Assembly: GCA_000447185.1 (NCBI GenBank)
Contig: KE647266.1
Location: forward strand, 1 to 51,100
Reading direction: 5' to 3'
DNA length: 51,100 nt
Source of the DNA: Vairimorpha apis BRL 01
Lineage: Eukaryota; Microsporidia; Nosematidae
The notes below the pieces were generated by a model. It did not search any database and was not told where the DNA came from. It was given only the letters and a program-made list of their open reading frames with translations. Positions 21,399-31,803 of the stretch are shown piece by piece (position 1 is the first letter of the stretch; each line of letters begins with the position of its first letter). Position numbers and translations under genes: made by a program.

Positions 21399-22457
21399 TC
21401 AAAACAACCACCAATACAAATAATAAAATCCCACAATACAATAAATTCTCATTCCAACATTTCTACAACACAAATGGTTACAAAACAAATTAATAACAAA
21501 ACTAACAACTTTAAATTCAAGAATATAAAAAAATATAAAAATGAAATATAAATGTGAAAATCTTTTTAGAGGTAAAAGTCGTCCTATTAGTAAAAAAAGA
21601 ATATTTATGTCTTTTTTTAAGAGTATTAATGGAGTAAAAAGATCTAAATTGTAATAATATGAATTATTAGGTTGATTTCTTTTTAAAAGATTTTGTTTAT
21701 ATTGCTTGTCTTTTCTTATATAAAAATTGTCTTTGTTAATAAATATTTTAGTGGTTCTTAGATTTGATTTTGTATGTTTGTTTTCTATGTGTTTATTTGT
21801 ATTTTTAATTTCACTATCTTCACTTTTTAAAGTATCAATTGATTTGTTTTCACTTATATAATCAATATTTTTACTGTTATTACATTCACTTTCTTCAATA
21901 ATCTTCTCTTCACTTGCAATATTATAATTCATTTCATTCCCTCTTTTTACATACACGTCATATACAATCGAATATTCATCTCTCCTAACTCTATAATCAC
22001 CGCCAACAAAATACCGAATTCTATCAACAACATCTTCCAAACAACTCTTTTCAACAGCCAATCCTTTCATCATTAAAACACTAAAAAAGTTACAAAAAGT
22101 TAATAAAACAACAACAGAAAAATCTAAATGAACAATAAAACTAAAAATAGTACAAACAATTTCAAGTAAATATACTTGTGGATAAAGATCAACACTAAAT
22201 AAAAGTAAACTGGTGCTTGTATAAGTGTTTGATAAAATGTAACCGTACGATAAATAATATAAGAATGGGTATCTTAAATAAAGAAGTAACATACAGTTAC
22301 TTAATAAATATTTTATTTTTGTGTTAAAATTAATTAAAAGAATGTTTATAAGATGGCCTATTATGATTAAGTATATGTGTCTTGTGTAGTTGTATATGTC
22401 TAAAGAGATTATCATTAATTGGGATGTGTAGTAGAAGAGTGTTAGTGGTTGGATCAT
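21399..22457 (-). CDS. multi-pass membrane protein, unknown function
   Basis: A 352-residue frame with two membrane bundles separated by a polar loop. About five hydrophobic segments lie in residues 1-132 (for example HIYLIIIGHLINILLINF and DFSVVVLLTFCNFFSVLMM). A charged loop of about 120 residues with Asn/Lys/Glu runs follows. Three or four segments lie near the C-terminus, ending YYLYWWLF. No signal peptide or catalytic motif is recognised. It could be an ER lipid or GPI-pathway enzyme, but nothing seen decides this. The start at 22457 is the first ATG and has no CCC motif upstream. The end converges on UBC7. Confidence 0.6.
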   Translation of the reverse strand: MIQPLTLFYYTSQLMIISLDIYNYTRHIYLIIIGHLINILLINFNTKIKYLLSNCMLLLYLRYPFLYYLSYGYILSNTYTSTSLLLFSVDLYPQVYLLEIVCTIFSFIVHLDFSVVVLLTFCNFFSVLMMKGLAVEKSCLEDVVDRIRYFVGGDYRVRRDEYSIVYDVYVKRGNEMNYNIASEEKIIEESECNNSKNIDYISENKSIDTLKSEDSEIKNTNKHIENKHTKSNLRTTKIFINKDNFYIRKDKQYKQNLLKRNQPNNSYYYNLDLFTPLILLKKDINILFLLIGRLLPLKRFSHLYFIFIFFYILEFKVVSFVINLFCNHLCCRNVGMRIYCIVGFYYLYWWLF

Positions 22458-24379
22458 TTTGTTTTTTTAGTGGTGGTTTTTTAGAGTATTATGAAACTTG
22501 ATGTTTTAGATAATTAAATGGTTTGAGAAAAAGTTGGAATATTGATAATAGATATTTTATAATGTAATTATAAAAATTTATAGTTTTAATGTAATGATTT
22601 ATAATATTCAGATAATTTATCAATTAAAATGAGATGATTTTTTATAAATATTAAGAAATAAAAATTTTAAAATATTTATTACGTAAAATAAGATGATTAT
22701 AAAATAAACATAGGATGATTTAATAATAATTATGATATAGAATTGATATGCATAAAACACAAATAAAACTTGATTAATTAAATTTTATCAAAGTTTTATT
22801 TTATATTAATTTGTACAAAATTAAATATCATTATTGACACAAAAAAGTTGTTTTTTTAATTCAAAAATAAAATAATATTTTAATGTATTTTTATTTATTT
22901 AATTTCCAATCATAAATTATTTTAAAATATTTTCTTTTTAATATAGAATTGTTAAAAAAATTTTATTTATTTAATTTTCAATGATAAATTATTTTAAAAA
23001 TATTTTCTTATAAATGTAGAATTGTTAAAAAAATTTTATAAATATTATGATTTATTTTATATGTTTAATTTTAAAAATATTTATTTTAAGATATTCAATT
23101 ATATTTGGTTTATGATCATTAATTTAATAATAATAAAAATCGAAAATACTTCATTTATATATACATATTATAACACAAATATTTACTATATTTTTTTTCG
23201 AGATAAGTTGTATTAATATTTTATTATTTAGTATTTTTAAATTTTACAATTAAACAAATTTATTGTGTATTAATATTTTTTAATCTTAAAATCTTTAAAA
23301 AGTTTTTTTACATTTGTGTATTTTTATATTTTATTAGTTTTTTATAAAATATTTATTTGTTTTGTAATGGTTTTTTTAAAATAAATTAAAATTTACTATT
23401 TTTATTAAATGTATATTATGTCTTTATTTTTCAATAGTTATCTTTTTTTTAAACAAACATTTTTTTATAAAAAAATTTTATATTCATATTTTTAAACATT
23501 TAGATTTGTCTTAATTATCTATTATTAAAATATATAACATACAATTATTTAAAGTTTATTTAAATATGTGTAACAAAAATTTATTAAATATTATAGCTTA
23601 AAAAAATAAATAGCTGTAACAAAAAAACTTATTGTATTTAAAATTATTATATTACATTAATATCAATGTACTATTATATATTAATACTATATTTTAAATT
23701 TATCAAAATTACAATGGTTTCAATTTTTTTTCTGTTTAATATTTAAAAAACTGTAAGAGTTTTAAATTTTTAGTTGTTTTTAATCAAAAAAGAATTTATA
23801 TTAAAAATTTATTTATTGACATGTTTGTTAGTTAAAAAAATCATTTAAATATGTTTTTATAAAATAAATCATTATAAATGTTTTATTTCTTAAATAAATA
23901 TTATAAAAAATACTTTTAGTTGCTATTTATATAACTTTTATTGTAAATGAGTAATTTAAATATTTTAATATCATCTTTATAAAGAGAAATTATATAAAAT
24001 TACTTAATAACAAGTTTATTTTAATATAATTTAATAATATATTCAATTTTTGATTAAATTAATTACGATACTTAATTTATAACATATTCTTTTGAAAAAA
24101 ATATTCAATTAGTTTAAAATTGGTATTTAAATCTTCATAAATCTAATTATAAGAATTGTAAAACTTTTTTTACAAAAAAAAATATAAACTTTTATTTTTT
24201 TACATTACTTACATTTTGACATATGCATTAAGATTTTAATATACTTATGAATTTTTTAAAATATATTTTTTTTAAATTATATTAATTATATATACTTGAT
24301 CTAAAGACACATTTTAAAATTTAGTGAGATTAAAATTATAGAATGTTTATATAATCTGAATTTTTAATGTTTTATTTAG
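22458..24379. other. 1.9-kb gene-poor A/T-rich spacer
   Basis: No convincing coding frame (a 64-residue frame near 23022 lacks an ATG start and is rejected). It contains the short duplication at 22891-23035. Confidence 0.5.
22891..23035. repeat. 72-bp tandem duplication
   Basis: TTATTTATTTAATTTyCAATnATAAATTATTTTAAAA, followed by TAGAATTGTTAAAAAAATTTTA, occurs twice in tandem, starting at 22891 and 22963. The copies differ at a few bases. Confidence 0.65.
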
Positions 24380-24654
24380 CTTATTGTGGTAAAATAATTA
24401 CCACATTTGTAATTTATTTATTTAATTTATCATTTAATTTATTTGTTAATTTATTTTAATTTCTAGAACATTAAAAATATAAATAGGGCTACCCCCAAAA
24501 AACATATATAGCAAGCAAGAAGAATGAGGAACGTCCCACAGCACAACAAGTCAAATAAAAGTTATTTAAATACAAACAATAGTGTTACAACAAAGTCCCT
24601 CGTGGAGAGTTATCTAAGTTTTGGAGCTCTTCCGCAAGACTTTGCCACACTTAT
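24380..24654 (+). mobile_element. solo LTR of a retrotransposon with 5-bp target duplication
   Basis: The LTR is 24385-24649 (265 bp). It begins TGTGG and ends CCACA, a terminal inverted repeat with the canonical TG...CA ends. It is flanked by the identical pentamer CTTAT at 24380-24384 and 24650-24654. Inside, in plus orientation, are a TATA box (TATAAATA at 24478-24485), a C-rich stretch about 10 bases later, and a polyadenylation signal AATAAA (24554-24559), giving U3-R-U5 order. Its base composition is much richer in G+C than the surroundings. No internal coding region is attached, so it is a solo LTR left by LTR-LTR recombination. Ty3/gypsy or Ty1/copia type cannot be told from the LTR alone. 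Confidence 0.85.
24385..24405. repeat. perfect inverted repeat at the LTR 5' end
   Basis: TGTGGTAA, a five-base spacer AATAA, then TTACCACA. It duplicates the LTR terminal sequence in inverted form, so the right arm also mimics an LTR 3' end. Confidence 0.7.
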
Positions 24655-25213
24655 TTTTAAAAAGTAATTTTTTTGTATTTTAAGGTAATCTTTATTTTTT
24701 ATAATTGAAATATTATTCTAAAATGATAATATTTATTAATTTTTAGTTTTATATAACATTTACTGATACAATATTATTTTAATTAAATATTAAGTAAAAA
24801 ATAAAAATTTGTATTTAATAAAATCTAGTTTATATAAAATAAAAATTTAATATTTATTTAATTTAAAACATCGTATCTCTTTAATTAAGAAATTTGATTA
24901 GAAAATAAAGTAGTACTAATAGTATAAGATATATAAAAATATTCTTTGTACATATCAAAATTAAATTTTTTTTAAATTTGTCTACTTTTTAAACTCATAA
25001 ATATATGTATTTATGTGCAAAAAAAATCTTTAGTAAAATTAAATAATAATAAATTATTTATCTATGAACAAATATTTTATTGTATAAATATTACATAAAT
25101 TTATGAAAACATATGATATTTAAAATTAAAATTTTTTGCTTTAAATTAAATACCATTTATAATTTTAAACAACATGTTATATGTGAATGTAGTTATATTT
25201 TTAAAATTTATTA
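24655..25213. other. A/T-rich spacer
   Basis: No gene or repeat seen between the solo LTR and the 5S rRNA gene. Confidence 0.5.
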
Positions 25214-25329
25214 ATTACGGCCATATCTACTGTAAAGCACCGGAACTCGTCAGATCTCCGAAGTTAAGCCAGTAAGAGTCTTGTTAGTACTAAGATGGGA
25301 GACCGCTTGGAAAAGCAGGGTGTTGTAAT
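25214..25329 (+). rRNA. 5S ribosomal RNA
   Basis: Conserved 5S blocks are in order: GGCCATATC at the 5' side, AAAGCACCGG, TCAGATCTCCGAAGTTAAGC (loop B/C region), AGTACTAAGATGGGAGACC (loop E and internal control region) and GCAGGGTGTTGTAAT. Ends were set by helix I: bases 25214-25221 pair with 25322-25329 across eight positions including two G-U pairs. Length 116 nt is right for a 5S RNA. It stands alone, away from any visible rDNA unit, and is transcribed by RNA polymerase III. Confidence 0.95.
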
Positions 25330-25339
25330 TTTAATTTTT
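25328..25339 (+). terminator. RNA polymerase III T-run terminator after 5S
   Basis: A TTTT run directly after the helix I end, followed by AATTTTT. This is the expected Pol III stop signal. Confidence 0.6.
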
Positions 25340-26578
25340 AATTTTTTAAAGATGAATAATTAGCCAATATAAACATATCGATAAAAAAATTATATATGTT
25401 TTAGAAAAAATAACTATATATTGCAATATTTTAAAATTATAATTAAATTTTTACAATTTATTTAATAACAAAAAATATTTTTAAAATAAGATACATATTT
25501 ACAAAAAAATTAAATAATTTTCAATATTACTTTATTAAATCTAAATATTTTAATATGTTAATTTTTTAAGAAATTTAAATTTAATATATAAAATTTCTAC
25601 ACAAAAACTTAAAATTGTCACATATATTTACACATTTTAAATTTCAAAAAAAAAATATAAGTATTGTAAATAAATAATTTAATTACTTATTTATTATTTT
25701 AAACTAATTTAAAATATTTTTACTTTGCAAATAGATGTATATTTGTTTTAAAGAAAAATTGTCAAAAAAATATTTTTAACAGATTTGTAAACAGTCTTTT
25801 ATTTTTTAAAAGTCTTAATAAATTTATTTTTTTCAAAATATGGTTTTTTTATAATTATAAAATATAAATTCTCATATAATTGAATCAATAAAATTTTAAA
25901 ATGAAATTAAAGTAAAAAATGATGTATAATATAATAAAATTTTACGATTTTTATTATAAAAATTAAGTGACAAAAAAATTCAAATTTAACATAAATAAAT
26001 TTTTACACGTATGAAAAATATTTTTTATAAATTAAAAGATTTACATTTATATATTCTTAATTAAATAATAATTTTTATAAGTCTTTATCTCAAAAAGAGA
26101 TATTTTCATGTAATTTATAAAATATATTTTATTTGATTACTAAAATCTAAAGGTTTAATTACTATGAATTGTAAATTAATGGTAAAAAATCAAATCTAAA
26201 TTGTTAAATTATAAAACATAAAAATATCAATACTTTCTTAATTAATAGAATTTTATAATTTTATTAAATAAAAAAACGAAGTGGAGATATTTTAAAAAGT
26301 TAATCAACACAAAATTTGTAATTATATTTTTACAACATTAACATATGTGTTATTTGATTTATAATATTTGATAAAATTTTAAGTATTGATGTATGAAAAA
26401 TACAAAAACGTTAATATAAAAATTTGATTTAATATTTATATAAAAAATCAAACAGATCAATGTTTGTAAACGACAAATACAAAAATTTATAATTAAATAG
26501 GAACTTTTTTTTATTAATTAAGAAAATTACATTTTTTAACAAATTTTTTTAATTTTAATGTTATAAATATAAAATAAT
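25340..26578. other. 1.2-kb A/T-rich spacer
   Basis: No coding frame, RNA gene or tandem array recognised. Confidence 0.5.
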
Positions 26579-28348
26579 TTATTTATATCTTACGACCACA
26601 TCGTATTTTCCATTCTTACTTTTAATATTATTTCCAGATAAATGTTTTATAAATTTATAACATCTATTTAAAAGTAAACAACAAATAATTCCAATAAAAA
26701 TAAAAATAACTGCAAAATAATAAGAAACAAAATATGTTTCATTTCCTTCAATTTGTAAATTATTATTAGAAAATTTGCAAGGAATTTTAGTATCAAAATA
26801 ATAAGAATCCAATTTTTTAGAATTGTATAATACTTTACATTTTTCTTCTAAAACTTTTGATTCATTTTGTTCTTTTGAATCAAAAATATTTATCTTTTCT
26901 GTATTTAAATTATTAGATATTTTTGAATAAAATTCTATCGGATTTAAAGTTTCTATTTTACTTGTATTTTTATTTTTTAATTCTAAAAAATTAGATTTTG
27001 AGGAATCAGAAGCTTTCATTTTTTTATCATTATTAATTATATAGATACTGTCTTCTATATTTTTAGAAGATTTACCTAAAAGTAAACTAATTTTTATTAC
27101 TTCATTTTTTTCACAGCATTCACCCAAAGATTCGATTTTCATAACTTTTTTCTTTAAAAGTTTGTCTTTATTTAAATATTCATATATTAGATAAAACTCT
27201 GTAGAGTTTTTATCTAAATTAATAATATATGAATTATCAATTAAATTATTTTTTAATGTAATATTTTTATAATTTGAATTATTAATATCAGAAACAAAAA
27301 ATTTGTTATTAAGACCAAACGTTTGTGTATTATGAAAATTAACTTTATTATTTTCTTCTGATATATTATTATAAGTCATTATAGACACAATATTAATTAT
27401 ATCAAAATGATTAAATTCATGTTTGTTATTAAAATTATTTTCATAATTTTGTTGAGAACTTGTTTTTAAATAATTATTAAAAAAAGTTGAAAATTGTGTT
27501 TCTTTTTGTTGAAGATAAGATATTATAATCGAATTAAAAATTGAAGTTGTATTATTATTGTGTTTTGGATTTTTAATTAACGAAGAATTTATATTTACTG
27601 AATTTGTATTATTTTCAGAATTTCGTTTAGAATCAAAACTTTCTGCATTAAAAATACTTTTTGTATCTACCATTTTTTGAGAAGAAACTATTGGTGCACC
27701 ACTAGCTTTAATCCTATTATTAGAAATTATTTTATTTTTTTCGTTTTGATTAAAAATATTTAAATAGTTTTTTGATATACATTCTGTCGTATATAATACT
27801 TTTTTACGAAAACCTAATTTTTGCTTTTCTTCTTCTTCTTTTACCATAAGTTTATATTTTTTATATCTATCCATATCAACAAATGGTATAGTTTCTAATC
27901 CACATACTTCTTTTCTTAAATTTTGAGAAAAATTAATTTCATATTTATCATAATCAGTATAATTTAAATAATTTTGTTCAACATATTTTAAACCAGGACA
28001 GTTTTCATATAATTCATCATTTAAAAAGTTATCATACCTTCGCTTATCTCCACAATAATCAAAAATGTTTGATAACATTAACAAATAACCTCTAATTCCA
28101 ACTTGATTACGACAATTTAATATAATTTTATTACTACAATTTTCAACTATAAATGATTCATCATCGTAAACTGTCAATTTATATTCTTCATTACAACACT
28201 TTTTATTTCTTATATAACTAATTAACGAATTAATACATCTCATAAGTTTACAACAATGAATTATTGTTCCGCTAAAAGCTGGATATACTTCATTAAATAT
28301 ATAACATTGGGTGTTTTTAGAATCATCTTTCATATGGGTTGTTTTCAT
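26579..28348 (-). CDS. single-pass membrane protein, tandem family member 1
   Basis: Intact frame of 589 residues with three parts. The N-terminal part (1-185) is Cys-containing, with CC pairs near 32-33 and 51-52 and the motif ENCPGLK near residue 115. The middle (about 200-400) is Asn/Ser-rich. The region about 400-535 carries SLGECCEKNE and VLEEKCKVLYNSKK and leads into a transmembrane helix (about 539-560, rich in F, I, V and L with CC). A basic tail of about 30 residues follows. No clear N-terminal signal peptide is seen. A paralogue lies at 31.8-33.4 kb and the N-terminus of a third at 29.27-29.38 kb. I do not recognise the family. Paired cysteines and one TM suggest a membrane or surface-anchored protein, by inference. 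Confidence 0.7.
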   Translation of the reverse strand: MKTTHMKDDSKNTQCYIFNEVYPAFSGTIIHCCKLMRCINSLISYIRNKKCCNEEYKLTVYDDESFIVENCSNKIILNCRNQVGIRGYLLMLSNIFDYCGDKRRYDNFLNDELYENCPGLKYVEQNYLNYTDYDKYEINFSQNLRKEVCGLETIPFVDMDRYKKYKLMVKEEEEKQKLGFRKKVLYTTECISKNYLNIFNQNEKNKIISNNRIKASGAPIVSSQKMVDTKSIFNAESFDSKRNSENNTNSVNINSSLIKNPKHNNNTTSIFNSIIISYLQQKETQFSTFFNNYLKTSSQQNYENNFNNKHEFNHFDIINIVSIMTYNNISEENNKVNFHNTQTFGLNNKFFVSDINNSNYKNITLKNNLIDNSYIINLDKNSTEFYLIYEYLNKDKLLKKKVMKIESLGECCEKNEVIKISLLLGKSSKNIEDSIYIINNDKKMKASDSSKSNFLELKNKNTSKIETLNPIEFYSKISNNLNTEKINIFDSKEQNESKVLEEKCKVLYNSKKLDSYYFDTKIPCKFSNNNLQIEGNETYFVSYYFAVIFIFIGIICCLLLNRCYKFIKHLSGNNIKSKNGKYDVVVRYK

Positions 28349-29244
28349 ACATTTTGCTTTTAAGTTAAATTTTTAATTTAATTTTTATAATTTTAAATTA
28401 ATTTTAATTATTTGATAGATTTGTTAAAATTTTGTCTAATTAAAATATTAACGAAAAGAATTAAAACATGTTTAATAATGATTTTAATAAGATTTAAAAT
28501 TAATATATATATGTATTTAAAAATAATAATTTTTGTTTTTAATTGATTTGTTTATATTAAAAGGTTTATAATTATTTTTGTAAAATTTTTATTTTGATCA
28601 GTATACAAAAATTAAATATTTTTTTATGTTTGATGAAAATATTAACTACATATTTACGATTTAAATTTACTAAATATTAAATTAAATTACAGATATTTTT
28701 TCAAATTTAAATTGATATTGATATTTATGTGATTATAACATATATTTTATTTATTTATTAATTTTAAAAATTATTGTAATTAAATATGTTAATAATTACA
28801 ACGTACTATTATATATTAGATTTTGATTAAAATTTTTTAAAAAATCATCTTAATTTAAAAAATAAAAAAATTTGTATTTTTTTTAATCATAAGACAATAA
28901 ACATGCTTGATTAACAAATTTTCTTATTATGTACTATAAATATTAATTATAATATTGTGTGAAAACTATTCTTATATTTAATAGAAAATACAACAATTTA
29001 TTTTTTATAAAAAATGTTTTTTCTATTAATAAATTAAAATAAATAAGAAAAATAATTATTTACAAGAAAACTTTCATAAAACACGTTTTTTAAAAATTTA
29101 AGATATTAAAATCTAAATGATTGTATTTATTTTTCATGAAAAACTTATTACACATTTTTATTTTTTTAATTTAAATTTGATGACACAAATAAAAAAATTA
29201 ATTTTTAATAAAAAAAATAATTGTAATAAAAAAAATATTTCGTT
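28237..29244. repeat. 1-kb direct duplication, copy 1
   Basis: Near-identical to 29265-30264. It covers the first 112 bases of the membrane-protein gene (minus strand) plus about 900 bases upstream. Differences are a few substitutions and single-base A/T indels. It ends exactly at the N run. Confidence 0.9.
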
Positions 29245-29264
29245 NNNNNNNNNNNNNNNNNNNN
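29245..29264. other. assembly gap (20 N)
   Basis: Twenty N bases lie between the two copies of the 1-kb duplication. The gap sits exactly where a second copy of the membrane-protein gene body would be, so its true size is probably much larger than 20 bases. Confidence 0.9.
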
Positions 29265-29377
29265 ATCTCATAAGTTTTACAACAATGAATTATTGTTCCG
29301 CTGAAAGCTGGATATACTTCATTAAATATATAACATTGGGTGTTTTTAGAAGCATTTTTCATATGGGTTGTTTTCAT
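29265..29377 (-). pseudogene. 5' end of family member 2, truncated by the gap
   Basis: Minus-strand ATG at 29377 gives MKTTHMKNASKNTQCYIFNE and continues like member 1 for about 35 residues. A one-base insertion (AAGTTTTAC versus AAGTTTAC in member 1) then shifts the frame a few codons before the gap. Whether this is a broken gene, a complete gene hidden in the gap or an allele cannot be decided here. Confidence 0.6.
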
Positions 29378-30264
29378 ACATTTTGCTTTTAAGTTAAATT
29401 TTTAATTTAATTTTTATGATTTTAAATTAATTTTAATTATTTGATAGATTTGTTAAAAATTTGTCTAATTAAAATATTAACGAAAAGAATTAAAACATGT
29501 TTAAAAATGATTTTAATAAGATTTAAAATAAATATATATATGTATTTAAAAAATAATAATTTTGTTTTTAAATGATTTGTTTATATTAAAAGGTTTATAA
29601 CTATTTTTGTAAAATTTTTATTTTGATCAGTATACAAAAATTAAATATTTTTTATGTTTGATGAAAATATTAACTACATATTTACTATTTAAATTTACAA
29701 AATATTAAATTACAGATATTTTTCAAATTTAAATTGATATTGATATTTATGTGATTATAACATATATTTTATTTTTTATTAATTTTAAAAATTATTGTAA
29801 TTAAATATGTTAATAATTACAACGTACTATTATATATTAGATTTTGATTAAAATTTTTAAAAAATCATCTTAATTTAAAAAAATAAAAAAAATTTGTATT
29901 TTTTTAATCATAAGACAATAAACATGCCTGATTAACAAATTTTCTTATTATGTACTATAAATAGTAATTATAATATTTTGTGAAAACTATTCTTATATTT
30001 ATATAAAATACAACAATTTATTTTTTATAAAAAATGTTTTTTCTATTAATAAATTAAAATAATAAGAAAAATAAATATTTACAAGAAAGCTTTCATAAAA
30101 CACGTTTTTTAAAAATTTAAGATATTAAAATCTAAATGATTGTATTTATTTTTTATGAAAAACTTATTACACATTTTTATTTTTTAATTTAAATTTGATG
30201 AAACAAATAAAAAAATTTATTTTTAATAAAAAATATAATTGTAATAAAAAAAAAATATTTCGTT
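29265..30264. repeat. 1-kb direct duplication, copy 2
   Basis: Second copy of 28237-29244, same orientation. It diverges from copy 1 only beyond TTTCGTT at 30258-30264, where copy 1 runs into N. Confidence 0.9.
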
Positions 30265-31803
30265 GTTTTTATTTTATTGTAAATTTCAAAAATTAAACCG
30301 ATAATAACTGTTAATTTTAATACAAATTTAATTTATCTACCTAAAATTATAAAAGTAAATTTTTTATATTTAAGACTATTAAATAATTAAAAAATAAAAA
30401 ATAACATTAAAAATAATTTAATTTTTTTTAATATTTACTTTTTTAATAAAAATTCTTGTTCTGTAAAATTTATTTATTGTTTTAAACAAAATATTAAAAC
30501 TTAAAAACAATTAAATAAGATTTTTTTGTATTTTTAAAAATTAATAGATTTGTAATTTTTTTTATAATTCATATTTTACAAAATTTATGACATATTTTTA
30601 TTGAATATATTGAAAAACACAATAAATAAATATCAAAAAACTTTTAATAATGTATCATAAAAATATAATATTAATAAATATAAAATTTTAATGTCATATT
30701 TACTTTTGCTTTTTTATTAATATAAACAAAAAAAAATTTATAACAAATACTTTAAAAATTATGACTATTTTATTTTAATATTTTAAGCTTTTAGAAAAAC
30801 TTAAAAATTATCATAGATATAAAAACTCAATTTATTTTATGCTAAAATTTTATGGTAAAGGTTTTAATGATTATATATAAGTGATAAAAACGATATATTA
30901 TTTAACTAATACTCTAATTTAATCTAAATATTAAAATTTACTTATATTTTTACTTATAGCTAGCATCCAGTTTTTACTTCTATTTTCTTAGTTGAATAAA
31001 AATAGATATGGAATTAATTTAAATATTTATATAATTTTGTTCTCTAATGCAAATTTATCTTTTTATAAAATAAAGAAAGATATAAATTGTTAGATTTACA
31101 AAATGTTTTACAATCAAGAATATTTATAATTGCTAAAAAAATTATAATAAAGATAAAATTTAATAATTTATAAATTAAAGTTCATAAACAAAAAAAATTA
31201 GTTTAAAAAATTAAATTTAATTTTTAACTTTAAACTTATACATATATTATATATACTGATTGAATATATACATAAGAAAAAATAATTGCTGAATTTTATA
31301 AGTTAAAGTTTAAAAATATAGTTTTAAAACTATTTATATATATTAATGTGGAGTAATATTGCTTTAAAAAAATGTTTGAACAAATTTTTAATTTACATAT
31401 TATTTCTTTTGATTGATATTATATGTTTTATATCAATATGGGAAAAATATCAAACTCTAAAAAACTCAAAAAAAATATAGAATGTAAGATAGAAAACTTC
31501 ATAAACTAAACATTTTATCTTAACATAAGACTAGCCAAACTAAAAAGAGAATATATAAAATTAAACTAAACAATATAAACATATATTTATATTTGTTAAT
31601 TAAACAATTTATGCACAATAGATATAAAAAATTATCTAATATTTTTATACAAAAAATATATCTGAAAATGTATTACTAAAATACAAAATTTTAATTATTA
31701 TATATTGTAGAATATTTAAAAAAATTAATTCAAGTATAAAATAATAATATTTGAAACTTCGAACCTAATTATTTAATATAAATTTGCCTATAAAAAAAAT
31801 TAT
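30265..31803. other. 1.5-kb A/T-rich spacer
   Basis: No coding frame or RNA gene recognised. Confidence 0.45.

Noticed and set aside
23022..23216. 64-residue aromatic- and Ile-rich frame
   Set aside because: Begins with TTG, is composed of A/T-rich codons expected by chance, and has no motif or upstream signal.
24480..24650. Possible structural RNA (RNase P/MRP or SRP RNA), because of its G+C content and a GAGGAACGTCC stretch resembling CR-I
   Set aside because: No convincing CR-V partner, P4 helix or terminal helix could be paired. The segment lies wholly inside an element with TG...CA ends and identical CTTAT flanks, so a solo LTR explains it.
29117..29392. 91-residue frame crossing the N run
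   Set aside because: It reads through unknown bases and joins two unrelated duplication edges; an assembly artefact.
31751..31765. T-loop-like GGTTCGAAGTTTC on the minus strand, hinting at a tRNA
   Set aside because: No acceptor, D-arm or anticodon stem can be formed around it. No tRNA gene was recognised anywhere in the window.
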